Shown here in pieces: positions 43,838-52,148 of a stretch of 64,000 bases of DNA. A program made the position numbers and the translations under genes. The notes under the pieces are model-generated. The model was not told the DNA's origin, did no database searches, and saw only the letters and a list, made by a program, of their open reading frames with translations. The stretch is taken from positions 62,001-126,000 of the forward strand of contig NZ_FNYT01000002.1 in NCBI RefSeq assembly GCF_900109135.1, in the 5' to 3' direction. Origin of the DNA: Trichococcus ilyis (GTDB taxonomy: Bacteria; Bacillota; Bacilli; Lactobacillales; Aerococcaceae). Positions within the stretch are counted from its first letter, which is position 1. Every line of letters begins with the position of its first letter.

Positions 43838-43965
43838 CTCCGGTGAGCGGGGGCTTCGCCGGAGTTCAGGATTTGTTTCTTCTGCGTTCTCCGATAAGCG
43901 AGGCTTCGTCGGAGGGGCGGCTGAAAGTTACCGGTGTGCTCCGTCGGGCGGACGCGTCACCGAAG
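43838..43965 (-). repeat. Three-hairpin repeat, copy 5 (reverse)
   Basis: Units at 43838-43864, 43889-43914 and 43939-43965, starting 51 and 50 bases apart. Reversed: the complement of the last spacer reads CACCGGTAACTTTC. The most distal unit is imperfect. Lies between two convergent genes. Confidence 0.85.
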
Positions 43966-44029
43966 CTGGCGAACGTCACCGGAGCTCTCCTCCGGCGAAC
44001 GGACGGATCGGATCCCTTGGCCGTCTCCT

Positions 44030-44938
44030 TCACCCCCGCAATCGTAGGCTCTCCAGCAGACTGTAGTCGATCGGATTTTCCCGAAGCATCCCCTTCGCAA
44101 GGTTGATGACTTCCTGACCGGCGCCCACTTTGAAAACAAAATGCGGCTCGATCGGGAAATTCACCTGAATGTCGGCCTGTTTCGTCAGTTGGCGATCCAA
44201 TTGCCGGATCAGGATATCCAGGCTCTGGATGGCGACGTTGAACGGCGAAGCGAGTTGCCGGTCGACCGCATCGTAAATCATCGAAACGGACATCAGCACG
44301 CTAAAGCGTTCGCGGTCAAACAGCGGTATCGGGAGGTTCATCATCACACCCCCGTCCACCAGTTGCCTCCCGTCTATGCATGCGGTCGAAAAAACCAACG
44401 GAAAAGCGCAGGACGCCGCCACGGCGCTCCCCAATTCGATGTCGTGCGGATAGACGACCCAATCACCGGAGGGGCTCGAAAAATAATCCGGCCTGTTGGT
44501 GAACACGATCAATTCGCTTGTGCGGATGTCGACGCTGGGGATGGCAAGGGGCATGCGACAATCGGACAACATTCTGCACCCGAATTTTTCATACAAACTG
44601 CAGGCCATCTGCTGCAGGCTCTGCAGCGCTACGAATCCGTTGTTGTGTTCCCGCACCTGTTGGATAAGTTTGTAGGCCGGCCTGCTGAAGATCCCGCTCT
44701 CTTCGAAATTCTTCTCGGCTTCCAAAAGCGCGTCTTCTATCTGCTGCGCCTTAAGCCCGCAGGCAACCAGGGCGGCGATGACCGCTCCCATCGACGTTCC
44801 TGCGACGGCATCGATCGCAACTTGGTGTTCCTCCAGGTCATGGAGGACCGCCAGCTGCGAAAAAGATTTCAGACCGCCACCCGCCAAGCTTAACCCAAGC
44901 AATTTCTTCGGTTTTTCATCATATCGAGGCTTATCCAT
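44030..44938 (-). CDS. Patatin-like phospholipase
   Basis: A 302-residue patatin-family acyl hydrolase with a Ser-Asp dyad. The oxyanion loop is SLAGGGLKS (about 17-25), the nucleophile elbow GTSMGAV (about 48-54) and the catalytic Asp in DGGV (about 206). All catalytic motifs are intact, so phospholipase/acyl-esterase activity is likely. No signal peptide. The ATG at 44938 (GAAGGG six bases upstream) is preferred to a TTG six codons earlier. Confidence 0.87.
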   Translation of the reverse strand: MDKPRYDEKPKKLLGLSLAGGGLKSFSQLAVLHDLEEHQVAIDAVAGTSMGAVIAALVACGLKAQQIEDALLEAEKNFEESGIFSRPAYKLIQQVREHNNGFVALQSLQQMACSLYEKFGCRMLSDCRMPLAIPSVDIRTSELIVFTNRPDYFSSPSGDWVVYPHDIELGSAVAASCAFPLVFSTACIDGRQLVDGGVMMNLPIPLFDRERFSVLMSVSMIYDAVDRQLASPFNVAIQSLDILIRQLDRQLTKQADIQVNFPIEPHFVFKVGAGQEVINLAKGMLRENPIDYSLLESLRLRG

Positions 44939-45051
44939 TTTTGGCCCTTCTTTCAACAGCTTCTCTCATGAACATTATCCCTCAGAATGGCGCTTTGCAC
45001 AAAACAAACGAATGGCGCTCCCCCCCTTCGTCGTATTCAATATGCAATACC

Positions 45052-45088
45052 CAAAAAATACAGGGAAAGCAGATGCCTGCTCCCCCCG
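45052..45088 (-). terminator. Terminator of mntH
   Basis: GGGGGAGCAG/CTGCTTTCCC hairpin followed by TATTTTTT on the minus strand. Confidence 0.6.
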
Positions 45089-45100
45089 TTTTTGCCGGTT

Positions 45101-46468
45101 CTATAGTTGTGAAATGATATTGACGACCAGAAAGATGTTCAGAACGATGATGACACAGGTGGCTGTCCAAGCCAACACCTTTTGTAGCTTCGAATTGACA
45201 AAGTTCCCCATTTTATTTTTATCGCTCGTGATCTTCAGCAACGGGATAAGCGCAAAAGGCAGCTGCAGGCTCAGGATGACCTGGCTCCAGATCAGTAAAT
45301 TTTCCGTTCCCGATTCGCCCGCCAACAAAGTGACGATGAAGACCGGAATGATTGCCAACAAACGGGTGATCATGCGCCGGAGCCATGGTTTCATCCGCAA
45401 GTGAATGAAGCCTTCCATAACGATCTGACCGCTCAACGTACCGGTAATGGTTGAATTTTGTCCCGAACAAAGCAAAGCCACAGCGAAAAGACTGCTTGCG
45501 GCAGCCGCACCCAGTGTCGGGCTGAGCAATTTGTACGCATCTTCGAGCGCCCCAACGTTTTCATTCAGTCCATGAAAAGCAGCCGCCCCCACGATCAAGA
45601 TGAGCGAGTTGATGACGAAGGCTCCGCTCAAAGACAGAACAGAATCAATTTTTGCGAATTTGACGGCTTCCTTCTTCCCTTCTTCCGTCCGTTCGTAATC
45701 CCTGCTTTGGATAATTGAAGAATGCAGATAGAGATTATGCGGCATGACCGTCGCTCCCAAAATGCCCAAGGACAAAAAAAGCATGCCATGATTCGATAGT
45801 ATTTCCGGAGTCGGCAAGTACCCTTTCAGCAGTGGACCCCAGTTTGGGGACGCCATCATCATCTCATAGAAGAAAATTCCGAAAATAGAGAACATCAGGA
45901 CGCCGACGATGGATTCGATCCAACGGAACCCCTTTTTTTGCAACAAAAGCAACAGAAACACATCCGCGGTGGTGATCACGACCCCCACAACCAAAGGGAT
46001 GCGGAACAAAAGATTCAAGGCCAACGCGGATCCGATGACTTCGGCTATGTCCGTCGCCATGATGGCCAGTTCCGTCAGGATCCAGAGGAAAAAGCCGACA
46101 GGTTTTGAAACAGTAGCGCGCGTCGCTTGAGCGAGGTCCATATTCGTGGCTATCCCCAATCTGGCGGATATCTCCTGGAACATCATCGCCAGCAGGCTGG
46201 ATACGAGCACAACAGCCAACAGTGCGTACCCGTAGCGCGAGCCTGCCGCTATCGAGGTGGCCCAGTTTCCGGGATCGACATATCCGACAGCGACCAGCGA
46301 ACCCGGTCCCATGAAAGCCATTAATTTATTCAGGAAATTTGCATTTTTAGGAATTGTTACAGAGCTGTTGATTTCCTCGAGACTGACATGATGCACTTGG
46401 CTTAGGAACTTGTTTGGGATAACATCTTCCATCGTTTTCAATTCCGGAGCAGCCTGTTGCTTTTCCAT
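45101..46468 (-). CDS. mntH: Nramp-type Mn(II)/Fe(II) transporter MntH
   Basis: A 455-residue Nramp transporter with 11 expected helices. The metal-site motif DPGN is in GYVDPGNWATS (about 62-72), and the second signature GATVMPHNLYLHSSI is near 236-250. It imports Mn(II) or Fe(II) with protons. The N-terminus (1-45) is a longer hydrophilic tail than in E. coli MntH, as in many Lactobacillales. A TTGCGT-16-TAAAAT promoter with a nearby AGGTGAGAC element lies upstream. Confidence 0.93.
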   Translation of the reverse strand: MEKQQAAPELKTMEDVIPNKFLSQVHHVSLEEINSSVTIPKNANFLNKLMAFMGPGSLVAVGYVDPGNWATSIAAGSRYGYALLAVVLVSSLLAMMFQEISARLGIATNMDLAQATRATVSKPVGFFLWILTELAIMATDIAEVIGSALALNLLFRIPLVVGVVITTADVFLLLLLQKKGFRWIESIVGVLMFSIFGIFFYEMMMASPNWGPLLKGYLPTPEILSNHGMLFLSLGILGATVMPHNLYLHSSIIQSRDYERTEEGKKEAVKFAKIDSVLSLSGAFVINSLILIVGAAAFHGLNENVGALEDAYKLLSPTLGAAAASSLFAVALLCSGQNSTITGTLSGQIVMEGFIHLRMKPWLRRMITRLLAIIPVFIVTLLAGESGTENLLIWSQVILSLQLPFALIPLLKITSDKNKMGNFVNSKLQKVLAWTATCVIIVLNIFLVVNIISQL

Positions 46469-46505
46469 GGTGTATTCCTTCTTTCTTCTTGCTATTATGC
46501 CTCTT

Positions 46506-46555
46506 ATTTTACACCTCGTTCGGATAAACGCAATATTTTTTTCGTCTCACCTAAA
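46506..46555 (-). promoter_or_regulatory. mntH promoter and candidate metalloregulator site
   Basis: TTGCGT (46528-46533), 16-base spacer, TAAAAT (46506-46511). Just upstream TTTAGGTGAGACGAAAA (46539-46555) is a loose dyad resembling DtxR/MntR-type sites. The promoter is convincing and the operator tentative. Confidence 0.5.
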
Positions 46556-46576
46556 CTTTTCTTGAGATTGACCAAC

Positions 46577-46620
46577 AAAAAAACAACTCCCCTCAACCGA
46601 AATTGAGAGGAGTTGTTTTT
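46577..46620 (-). terminator. Terminator of the DMT transporter gene
   Basis: AAACAACTCCCCTCAA pairs with TTGAGAGGAGTTGTTT; both strands have T-tracts. Confidence 0.85.
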
Positions 46621-46631
46621 CCGAAATATTT

Positions 46632-47525
46632 CTATTCGAACCCTAAGATAAAAATCCCTACCATGATCATCGCGATGACCGCGTATTGCTTCGCAGTCAA
46701 CTTCTCCTTCAGGAAGATGCGCGACAAAATGACGGACACCATGCTGTAGGACGAAATCATCGGGGCGACGATGACTGCGTTTGCGCTGATCGCAAAAACG
46801 TAAAAGAACTGTCCCAACGTTTCGAAGATGGCCGCCAGACCGCGGTCCTTCTGATCGCGTAAGGCAAATGTTTCCTTCTTTATCAGGACCAGGTAGATCC
46901 AAGCCAGCACAGCCACAATCAGCCATGTCAATTCATAGGAGATGTTCGCCTGCATTTCATCCATCCCTCTGTCGAAGACCCAGGCATCCGCGAAAGTTCC
47001 CAGTGAATCGATGAAGGCATACCCCAGCGGGAACAGCAAGGCGATGGCACCGTATTTGTATTTGCGGTCGATCATTTCCTTGTTTTCTTTCCGCTCCGCT
47101 TCGGCGAACCGTTGCTCGAAAACAGACAGCAGGATCACGCCGATCGTGATCAAGCCGACCGCAAAAAACTGGATGCCGGTCATGGACTGCCCCAGGAAAA
47201 TGAAAGTCATCAAACCCGATATCGCTCCGGACGAGTTCTGCACCGGCGAAGAAATGGACAGCTCCAGGAAACGCAGACCTGCGTAACCGACCGCCATCGA
47301 AAGAATGTACAAAGCCGATACCGGCAAATAGGTGATCATGTTGATCGGCTCATAGGCCACGCCTGAAGTCAGCATGACATAGACCGCATGGATCCCCATG
47401 ACCGCACCCACCATGATGACGATCTTCAGATAACTGTACTTGTCTTTCGGATCGCTCCCTTTTTTATAAAATAAATCCGCTGTGCCCCAGGCCAACACGG
47501 ATACTATCGCAAACAAAAACCACAT
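46632..47525 (-). CDS. EamA/DMT-superfamily transporter
   Basis: A 297-residue membrane protein with ten helices in two EamA repeats. It begins FAIVSVLAWGTADLFYKKG and ends SVILSRIFLKEKLTAKQYAVIAMIMVGIFIL, the usual signature of the second repeat. A cytoplasmic loop rich in Glu/Lys lies near 138-150. The substrate is unknown; relatives move amino acids, sugars or metabolites. The start behind AAAGGATGG is acceptable. A TATAAT lies at 47572-47577 (minus). Confidence 0.83.
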   Translation of the reverse strand: MWFLFAIVSVLAWGTADLFYKKGSDPKDKYSYLKIVIMVGAVMGIHAVYVMLTSGVAYEPINMITYLPVSALYILSMAVGYAGLRFLELSISSPVQNSSGAISGLMTFIFLGQSMTGIQFFAVGLITIGVILLSVFEQRFAEAERKENKEMIDRKYKYGAIALLFPLGYAFIDSLGTFADAWVFDRGMDEMQANISYELTWLIVAVLAWIYLVLIKKETFALRDQKDRGLAAIFETLGQFFYVFAISANAVIVAPMISSYSMVSVILSRIFLKEKLTAKQYAVIAMIMVGIFILGFE

Positions 47526-47686
47526 GCGTCATCCATCCTTTGTAAAATAATTTCAAAAAACTTGCTTACTAATTATACTATAAGGATGGATACTGCAATA
47601 AAAATTATGCAATGTCAACAATATATCAACAGACCAATCATAAGTGACACACCCCGTCAGTTAGATAGCTGCCTGCCGATATACGA

Positions 47687-48187
47687 TCAGTCGCGCACTC
47701 TTTTGCCCATATAGACAAGGTCGCGTTCGATGCCGTCAAGTTCGGCGACTCTCGGCAAATAGCCCCATTGCTCGAAACCGAATTTCTTCATCAGCCCGAT
47801 GCTTGGTTCATTGTGGCCGAAAATAAGGCAGACCAGATTGGTGATGTCCAGTTCTTCGCAGGCGGCTAGAGCGGTTTCCATGATTTGGGTGCCCAGCTTT
47901 TTACCGCGGTAGTCTTCATGGATATAGATGCTCAACTCCGCCGTCTTGTCGTAGGCGGCGCGCTCGTGGAAAGCCTGGAAGCTCAGCCAAGCGCAGATTT
48001 TTCCGTCCTCTTCGAAAACCCAGATCGGTCTGTAGCTGGGCGAATGATCCAAAAACCAACCCATTTTCTGCTTGACGGTCACCGGCTCCAGGTCGGCCGT
48101 TACCATCCGGCTGGGAATGGTCTGATTGTAGATAGCGACGATTTCTTCCACGTCATCCAAGGTTGCGTTTCTATGTGTAAGGGTCAT
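47687..48187 (-). CDS. GNAT N-acetyltransferase (phosphinothricin-acetyltransferase-like)
   Basis: A 166-residue GNAT domain. RNATLDDVEEIVAIYNQTI at the start and the phrase ELSIYIHEDYRGKKLGTQIMETAL (about 87-110; acetyl-CoA loop RGKKLG) match the PAT/YwnH-type group. NEPSIGLMKKFGFEQWGYLP gives the C-terminal motif. It acetylates a small amine such as L-Met sulfone or a phosphinothricin-like compound; the true substrate is unknown. The ATG at 48187 follows GGAGG by eight bases; an upstream TTG overlaps the RBS. Confidence 0.85.
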   Translation of the reverse strand: MTLTHRNATLDDVEEIVAIYNQTIPSRMVTADLEPVTVKQKMGWFLDHSPSYRPIWVFEEDGKICAWLSFQAFHERAAYDKTAELSIYIHEDYRGKKLGTQIMETALAACEELDITNLVCLIFGHNEPSIGLMKKFGFEQWGYLPRVAELDGIERDLVYMGKRVRD

Positions 48188-48345
48188 GGTTATTTCCTCC
48201 AAAAATCATTATTCACAGTCTGATCCAATAAGGACTATACGCTATTCTACCAGTTTGCAAGGGAATTGTGCAGCTGTTTTCGGAAAGGAGCGCAATTTCT
48301 GCAGGATTGCCGCAGTTTTTCGTAATCTTTCCAATGGAAATCGGT

Positions 48346-48351
48346 TATACT
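48346..48351 (+). promoter_or_regulatory. -10 of the two-component operon
   Basis: TATACT 28 bases before the response regulator start. Where the -35 should be there are TTTTCG and CTTTCC at 10-base spacing, similar to the array before the VTC operon; possible autoregulation. Confidence 0.4.
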
Positions 48352-48378
48352 GAATACAAGAATGGGGTGGAAATAATA

Positions 48379-49080
48379 ATGAATGAAGAAATATATATCG
48401 CAGAGGATGAAGAGGGCATCCGTTTGACCGTAAAGACCTTTCTCGAGAGCGAAGGTTATGCGGTCTCCGACTTCCCGAACGGCGACCTGCTTTACGAGGC
48501 ATTCCTGAACAAGCAACCGGACTTGGTCATCCTCGATGTGATGATGCCCGGATCGAGCGGCTTCGAAATCACGAAAAAAATCCGCGACATCAGTTCGGTG
48601 CCGATCATCATCCTGACCGCAAAAGACAGCGACATGGATTATGCGACGGGCATCAACCTGGGCAGCGATGATTATTTCACGAAACCGTTCAGCGCCATCG
48701 CCCTGAATATGCGCGTGAAGGCTATATTGCGCCGCATCAAGATGGATCAGGAACGGTTGCCTTCCCGCCAGGAAGAAGCGACGCTCCGGATCGGCGATAT
48801 CGAAATCGATCTTGCTGCCATGTCCGTCAAGCAACAGGGTGTGCCCCTCAACCTGACGCCGAACGAATACAATGTGTTCGTTTATCTGATCGAAAACAAA
48901 AACCGGGCCGTTTCAAGGGATGAGCTTTTGGATTCGATCTGGGGCTACGGCAAGGATATCGAAACGCGCGCTTGCGACGATACGGTCAGACGTCTGCGCA
49001 AGAAAATTGCCGACTCCACTGTCGAGATTGAAACGGTCTGGGGCTTCGGCTTCACCGTGAAGGAGTCGGCGGCAGGATGA
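48379..49080 (+). CDS. OmpR-family response regulator
   Basis: A 233-residue response regulator. The receiver domain has the acidic pocket EDEE (9-12), phosphoacceptor Asp53 in LDVMMPG, the Thr in ILTAKD and Lys in YFTKPF. The winged-helix Trans_reg_C domain from about 130 includes LTPNEYNVFVYLIENKNRAVSRDELLDSIWG and RRLRKKI. It overlaps the histidine kinase gene by four bases (ATGA). Probable targets include the VTC operon 1.6 kb downstream. Confidence 0.92.
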   Translation: MNEEIYIAEDEEGIRLTVKTFLESEGYAVSDFPNGDLLYEAFLNKQPDLVILDVMMPGSSGFEITKKIRDISSVPIIILTAKDSDMDYATGINLGSDDYFTKPFSAIALNMRVKAILRRIKMDQERLPSRQEEATLRIGDIEIDLAAMSVKQQGVPLNLTPNEYNVFVYLIENKNRAVSRDELLDSIWGYGKDIETRACDDTVRRLRKKIADSTVEIETVWGFGFTVKESAAG

Positions 49081-50498
49081 AGAACTCAAAAAAAAGTTTG
49101 AAGATCCGGCTCCTGACGACCATCACCCTGCTTTTGGCGGCCGTCTTCGCCTTCATTTATCTGGTGTTCAATTTTTTCTTTACCCAATACATTGAAACAA
49201 CCGCGGATTCGCTGCTCGTTGAGGCGCGGCAGAATTACATCGAACGGCCATTTGATGGGGACAAAAAAGCGGAGCAGGAGCCGACAGCCTCGGATGCGGC
49301 CATTACGGACGAACCGCACGACAAAAATCCGGAACCGCATACGGCTTTTGCGTCCAGCGTCCAGAAAACGATCATTTCCGATGATTTCGAAATTCTCTTC
49401 CCGCAGGTCCAGTTTTCCGGCTTCAGCGACGAGGATGCCTTGACGAATTTCGTTTCCGGGCTGAAGAGCTCCGACATCAAGTTGGCCCGGACAGCCGATG
49501 GCAAACTGGAATTGGAAGACAACCTTTACTACTATGCCATCGCGCCCAATATCGAGGAAGAAGGGACCTACGCGGTATTCTTCCTGAACATGTCCGATCT
49601 GTATATCTTCGAACAGACCTTGAATCAAATCCTTCTGATCATCATGCTGATCGGATTGGTGACGATCGCCACCATCACCTATCTGATCGTTTCCAAGATC
49701 ACGAAGCCGCTACAGACACTGGCTCATTTCGCCAACGAAATCGGCGAAGGAAATTACCAGACGATCGATGAGGAATTTGTCGACCTCGAGCTCCACGAAC
49801 TGAAGACGACCATGAACGAAACCACCAAAAAGCTCAAGCTGTATGACGCGGATCAGCGGACGTTTTTCCAGAACGCTTCCCATGAATTGAGAACGCCGCT
49901 GCAGATCATCAAAACGAATGCGGAAGGCATCGAAGTCGGCATCATCGATGACAAAAAAGGCGCCATCGCGATCAAAAAAGAAACCGATAAACTGGGTACA
50001 CTTGTGGAGGATATCCTCTATCTGTCGCGCTTGGAGACCCGCTCATCGGATCGGATGATGGTCACGAACGACTTGCGCGAGACACTGGCCTACACCGCCG
50101 AACGCTATGCGAGCGTCAGCGATCGGAACAATCTGCGCGTGCAATTCGACTTCCAGAAAGATCCCGTTCTCTTCCATTACGATGAAAAGGATTTTGAACG
50201 GGCTTTCCAGAACCTCATCTCCAATGCCCTCCGCTACGCGGAAAACATCATCCATCTGGGCTGCCGGCAGATCGACAACCGGATCATGATCACCATCCAC
50301 AATGACGGCGAACCGATTTCAAAGGCCGATTTGCCGCACATTTTCGACCGCTTTTACAAAGGCAACAAAGGTGTGCACGGCATCGGGCTCTCGATCGTCC
50401 AGTCGATCGTGCAGTCCTACGGGGGACGCATCGAAGTCATGTCCTCCGCAAAAGGGACGACTTTCACGATCATCCTGCCGCAACAACCCATCCAATGA
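49077..50498 (+). CDS. Sensor histidine kinase
   Basis: A 473-residue membrane kinase. Helix 1 is at about 10-35, an extracytoplasmic sensor domain of about 145 residues follows, and helix 2 lies at 181-205. A HAMP region (SKITKPLQTLAHFANEIGEGNYQ) is next. HisKA has phospho-His269 in NASHELRTPLQ. HATPase boxes are N (NLISNALRYAEN), D/F (FDRFYKGNKG) and G (GIGLSIVQSIV). The sensor domain carries an acidic/Lys-rich stretch at about 60-85 with no known fold. All catalytic boxes are intact. Confidence 0.92.
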   Translation: MKNSKKSLKIRLLTTITLLLAAVFAFIYLVFNFFFTQYIETTADSLLVEARQNYIERPFDGDKKAEQEPTASDAAITDEPHDKNPEPHTAFASSVQKTIISDDFEILFPQVQFSGFSDEDALTNFVSGLKSSDIKLARTADGKLELEDNLYYYAIAPNIEEEGTYAVFFLNMSDLYIFEQTLNQILLIIMLIGLVTIATITYLIVSKITKPLQTLAHFANEIGEGNYQTIDEEFVDLELHELKTTMNETTKKLKLYDADQRTFFQNASHELRTPLQIIKTNAEGIEVGIIDDKKGAIAIKKETDKLGTLVEDILYLSRLETRSSDRMMVTNDLRETLAYTAERYASVSDRNNLRVQFDFQKDPVLFHYDEKDFERAFQNLISNALRYAENIIHLGCRQIDNRIMITIHNDGEPISKADLPHIFDRFYKGNKGVHGIGLSIVQSIVQSYGGRIEVMSSAKGTTFTIILPQQPIQ

Positions 50499-50512
50499 AC
50501 CACCAATAGCCG

Positions 50513-50556
50513 GACCGCTTCGCAGACCGCCCCAAGGCCTGCGAAGCGGTCTTTTT
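50513..50556 (+). terminator. Terminator of the two-component operon
   Basis: GACCGCTTCGCAG/CTGCGAAGCGGTC stem with TTTTT. It separates the kinase gene from the VTC operon. Confidence 0.9.
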
Positions 50557-50582
50557 GCGTTCGCATTCGGCAGGCAATCGAC

Positions 50583-50682
50583 TTTTGCGCTTCTTTACGC
50601 ACCTTTCCGCCCGTTTTGCGCCATTTTTGCAACAACTCTCTGCCCGCTTTACGGAGAATTGGTTCCCGGATCGGCATAGAAT
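50583..50682 (+). promoter_or_regulatory. Phased YTTTNCGC repeat array and -10 of the VTC operon
   Basis: TTTTGCGC (50583), CTTTACGC (50593), CTTTCCGC (50603), TTTTGCGC (50614) and TTTTTGCA (50624) recur every 10-11 bases. CTTTACGG (50647) lies two turns further on, next to the expected -35 position. TAGAAT at 50677-50682 has no good -35 of its own. This layout suits an OmpR-type activator. Confidence 0.6.
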
Positions 50683-50720
50683 AAGGACATCAAGAGAAAC
50701 AAGAAACGAGGTCGAGCGTT

Positions 50721-51407
50721 ATGAGCCAAATCTGCTACCGCAATGAATACAAACATGAAATTTCCCAAAAGAACCAAGTCATCCTGACGAGCCGGCTGAG
50801 AAAATTCCTGAAGCATGATGAGAACTCGGTAGGCAACAGTTACAGCATCCGGAGTCTCTATTTTGACACGATTTATGATGAGGCTTATTGGGACAAAGAG
50901 GACGGCCGCAGCTACCGCGAAAAATTCCGGATCCGTTATTACAACAATGACTGTTCCTTTATCCGTCTGGAGAAGAAAGTCAAGGACGGCGCCGTCGGTT
51001 ACAAACAGAGCGCCCGCATCACGAAAGAAACCGCCGAGCAGCTCATCCAAAAAAATTATGCCTGCTTGGCTGATGCTAGCCACCCTTTGCTTCAGGAATT
51101 TTACGCCAAGTGCAAAAGCCAATGCATGGAACCGAAAGTCATCATCACCTACGAACGCGAAGCTTTCGCCTATGCACCCGGAAACACCCGCATCACCCTG
51201 GATTTTGATATGCACGCCAGCACCCAAGTGTCCTCCTTCTTTCACGATGGCCGGATAGGCATTCGGGAACCCGGGATCGACTGCGTGTTGGAAGTCAAAT
51301 TCGACAATTACCTGCCCTTGTGGATCCAGAACCTGGTGCAGACGGAAGAAACAACGAGCACGTCGCATTCCAAATACGTCATCGGAAGACATCTGAATCA
51401 AATATAA
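50721..51407 (+). CDS. VTC-domain (polyphosphate polymerase type) protein
   Basis: A 228-residue stand-alone VTC domain related to the tunnel-shaped CYTH-like catalytic domain of yeast Vtc4. Conserved basic and acidic elements lining the tunnel are seen: YKHEIS, IRSLYFDT (about 43-50), YREKFRIRYY (about 64-73), IRLEKKVKD, KQSARI, ITYERE, ITLDFD and CVLEVKFD (about 190-197). Bacterial members are often next to DUF4956 membrane proteins, as here. Whether it makes polyphosphate or acts otherwise at the envelope is unproven. First gene of a three- or four-gene operon. Confidence 0.87.
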   Translation: MSQICYRNEYKHEISQKNQVILTSRLRKFLKHDENSVGNSYSIRSLYFDTIYDEAYWDKEDGRSYREKFRIRYYNNDCSFIRLEKKVKDGAVGYKQSARITKETAEQLIQKNYACLADASHPLLQEFYAKCKSQCMEPKVIITYEREAFAYAPGNTRITLDFDMHASTQVSSFFHDGRIGIREPGIDCVLEVKFDNYLPLWIQNLVQTEETTSTSHSKYVIGRHLNQI

Positions 51408-51431
51408 GAAACATCCAGGAGGAATATTGAA

Positions 51432-52106
51432 ATGACAACATTCACAGACATCTTAAAAAACAGCTTTTTGGAGCAGACGGCCGATTTTTCCATCGTCGCT
51501 GCTGCAACATCCTTGCTTTCGGCCTTGTTCATCGGGCTGTTCATCTTCTTCATCTACAAAAAAACCTATGCCGGCGTCATGTACTCGAAACCCTTCAATA
51601 CCTCACTGGTGCTGCTGACCGTACTGACCACTTTCGTCATCCTGGCCGTCACTTCCAACGTAGTCCTATCCCTCGGGATGGTCGGTGCCCTTTCCATTGT
51701 CCGCTTCCGCACCGCCATCAAAGAACCGCTTGATCTGGTCTTCCTTTTCTGGTCGATCAGCGTCGGCATCATCCTGGGGGCAGGCCTATATGCATTGGCC
51801 TTCCTGGGCTCCCTTTTCATCACCGCCATCCTGCTGATCCTGACCGGCAAAGTCGATTCCTCGGCCCCTTACATTTTGATGCTCCAGTTGGAAAACGAAA
51901 ATGCCGAACTGCAGGCAACCGAAATCATCAAAAACCGTTTCGGAAAAGTCATTGTGAAATCAAAAAGCATCACGGACGGCCAACCGGAACTGATCTATGA
52001 AGTGAAAGTCAAAAACAACGAGACTAGCTTCATGAACGAACTGAGCGCCATCGAGGGCGTTCAAAACGCCACTTTGGTCAGCTACAACGGCAACCAAGCC
52101 GGATAA
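51432..52106 (+). CDS. DUF4956 membrane protein
   Basis: A 224-residue protein with four predicted helices in the first ~140 residues. The conserved loop LGMVGALSIVRFRTAIKEPLDLVFLFWSISVGI (about 77-109) is followed by a cytosolic ferredoxin-like tail. DUF4956 genes co-occur with VTC-domain genes. Function unknown; the membrane part could pass or anchor the VTC product (inference). The start is 24 bases after the VTC gene, behind AGGAGG. Confidence 0.87.
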   Translation: MTTFTDILKNSFLEQTADFSIVAAATSLLSALFIGLFIFFIYKKTYAGVMYSKPFNTSLVLLTVLTTFVILAVTSNVVLSLGMVGALSIVRFRTAIKEPLDLVFLFWSISVGIILGAGLYALAFLGSLFITAILLILTGKVDSSAPYILMLQLENENAELQATEIIKNRFGKVIVKSKSITDGQPELIYEVKVKNNETSFMNELSAIEGVQNATLVSYNGNQAG

Positions 52107-52148
52107 GACCATAAGTAAAAAAACAAAACCAGACAGGAGAACAAAACC

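Noticed and set aside
47531-47591. ATCCATCCTT/AAGGATGGAT inverted repeat that could hide the RBS of the DMT gene
   Set aside because: The first arm lies upstream of the likely -10 and would not be transcribed, so RNA pairing at the RBS is not expected.
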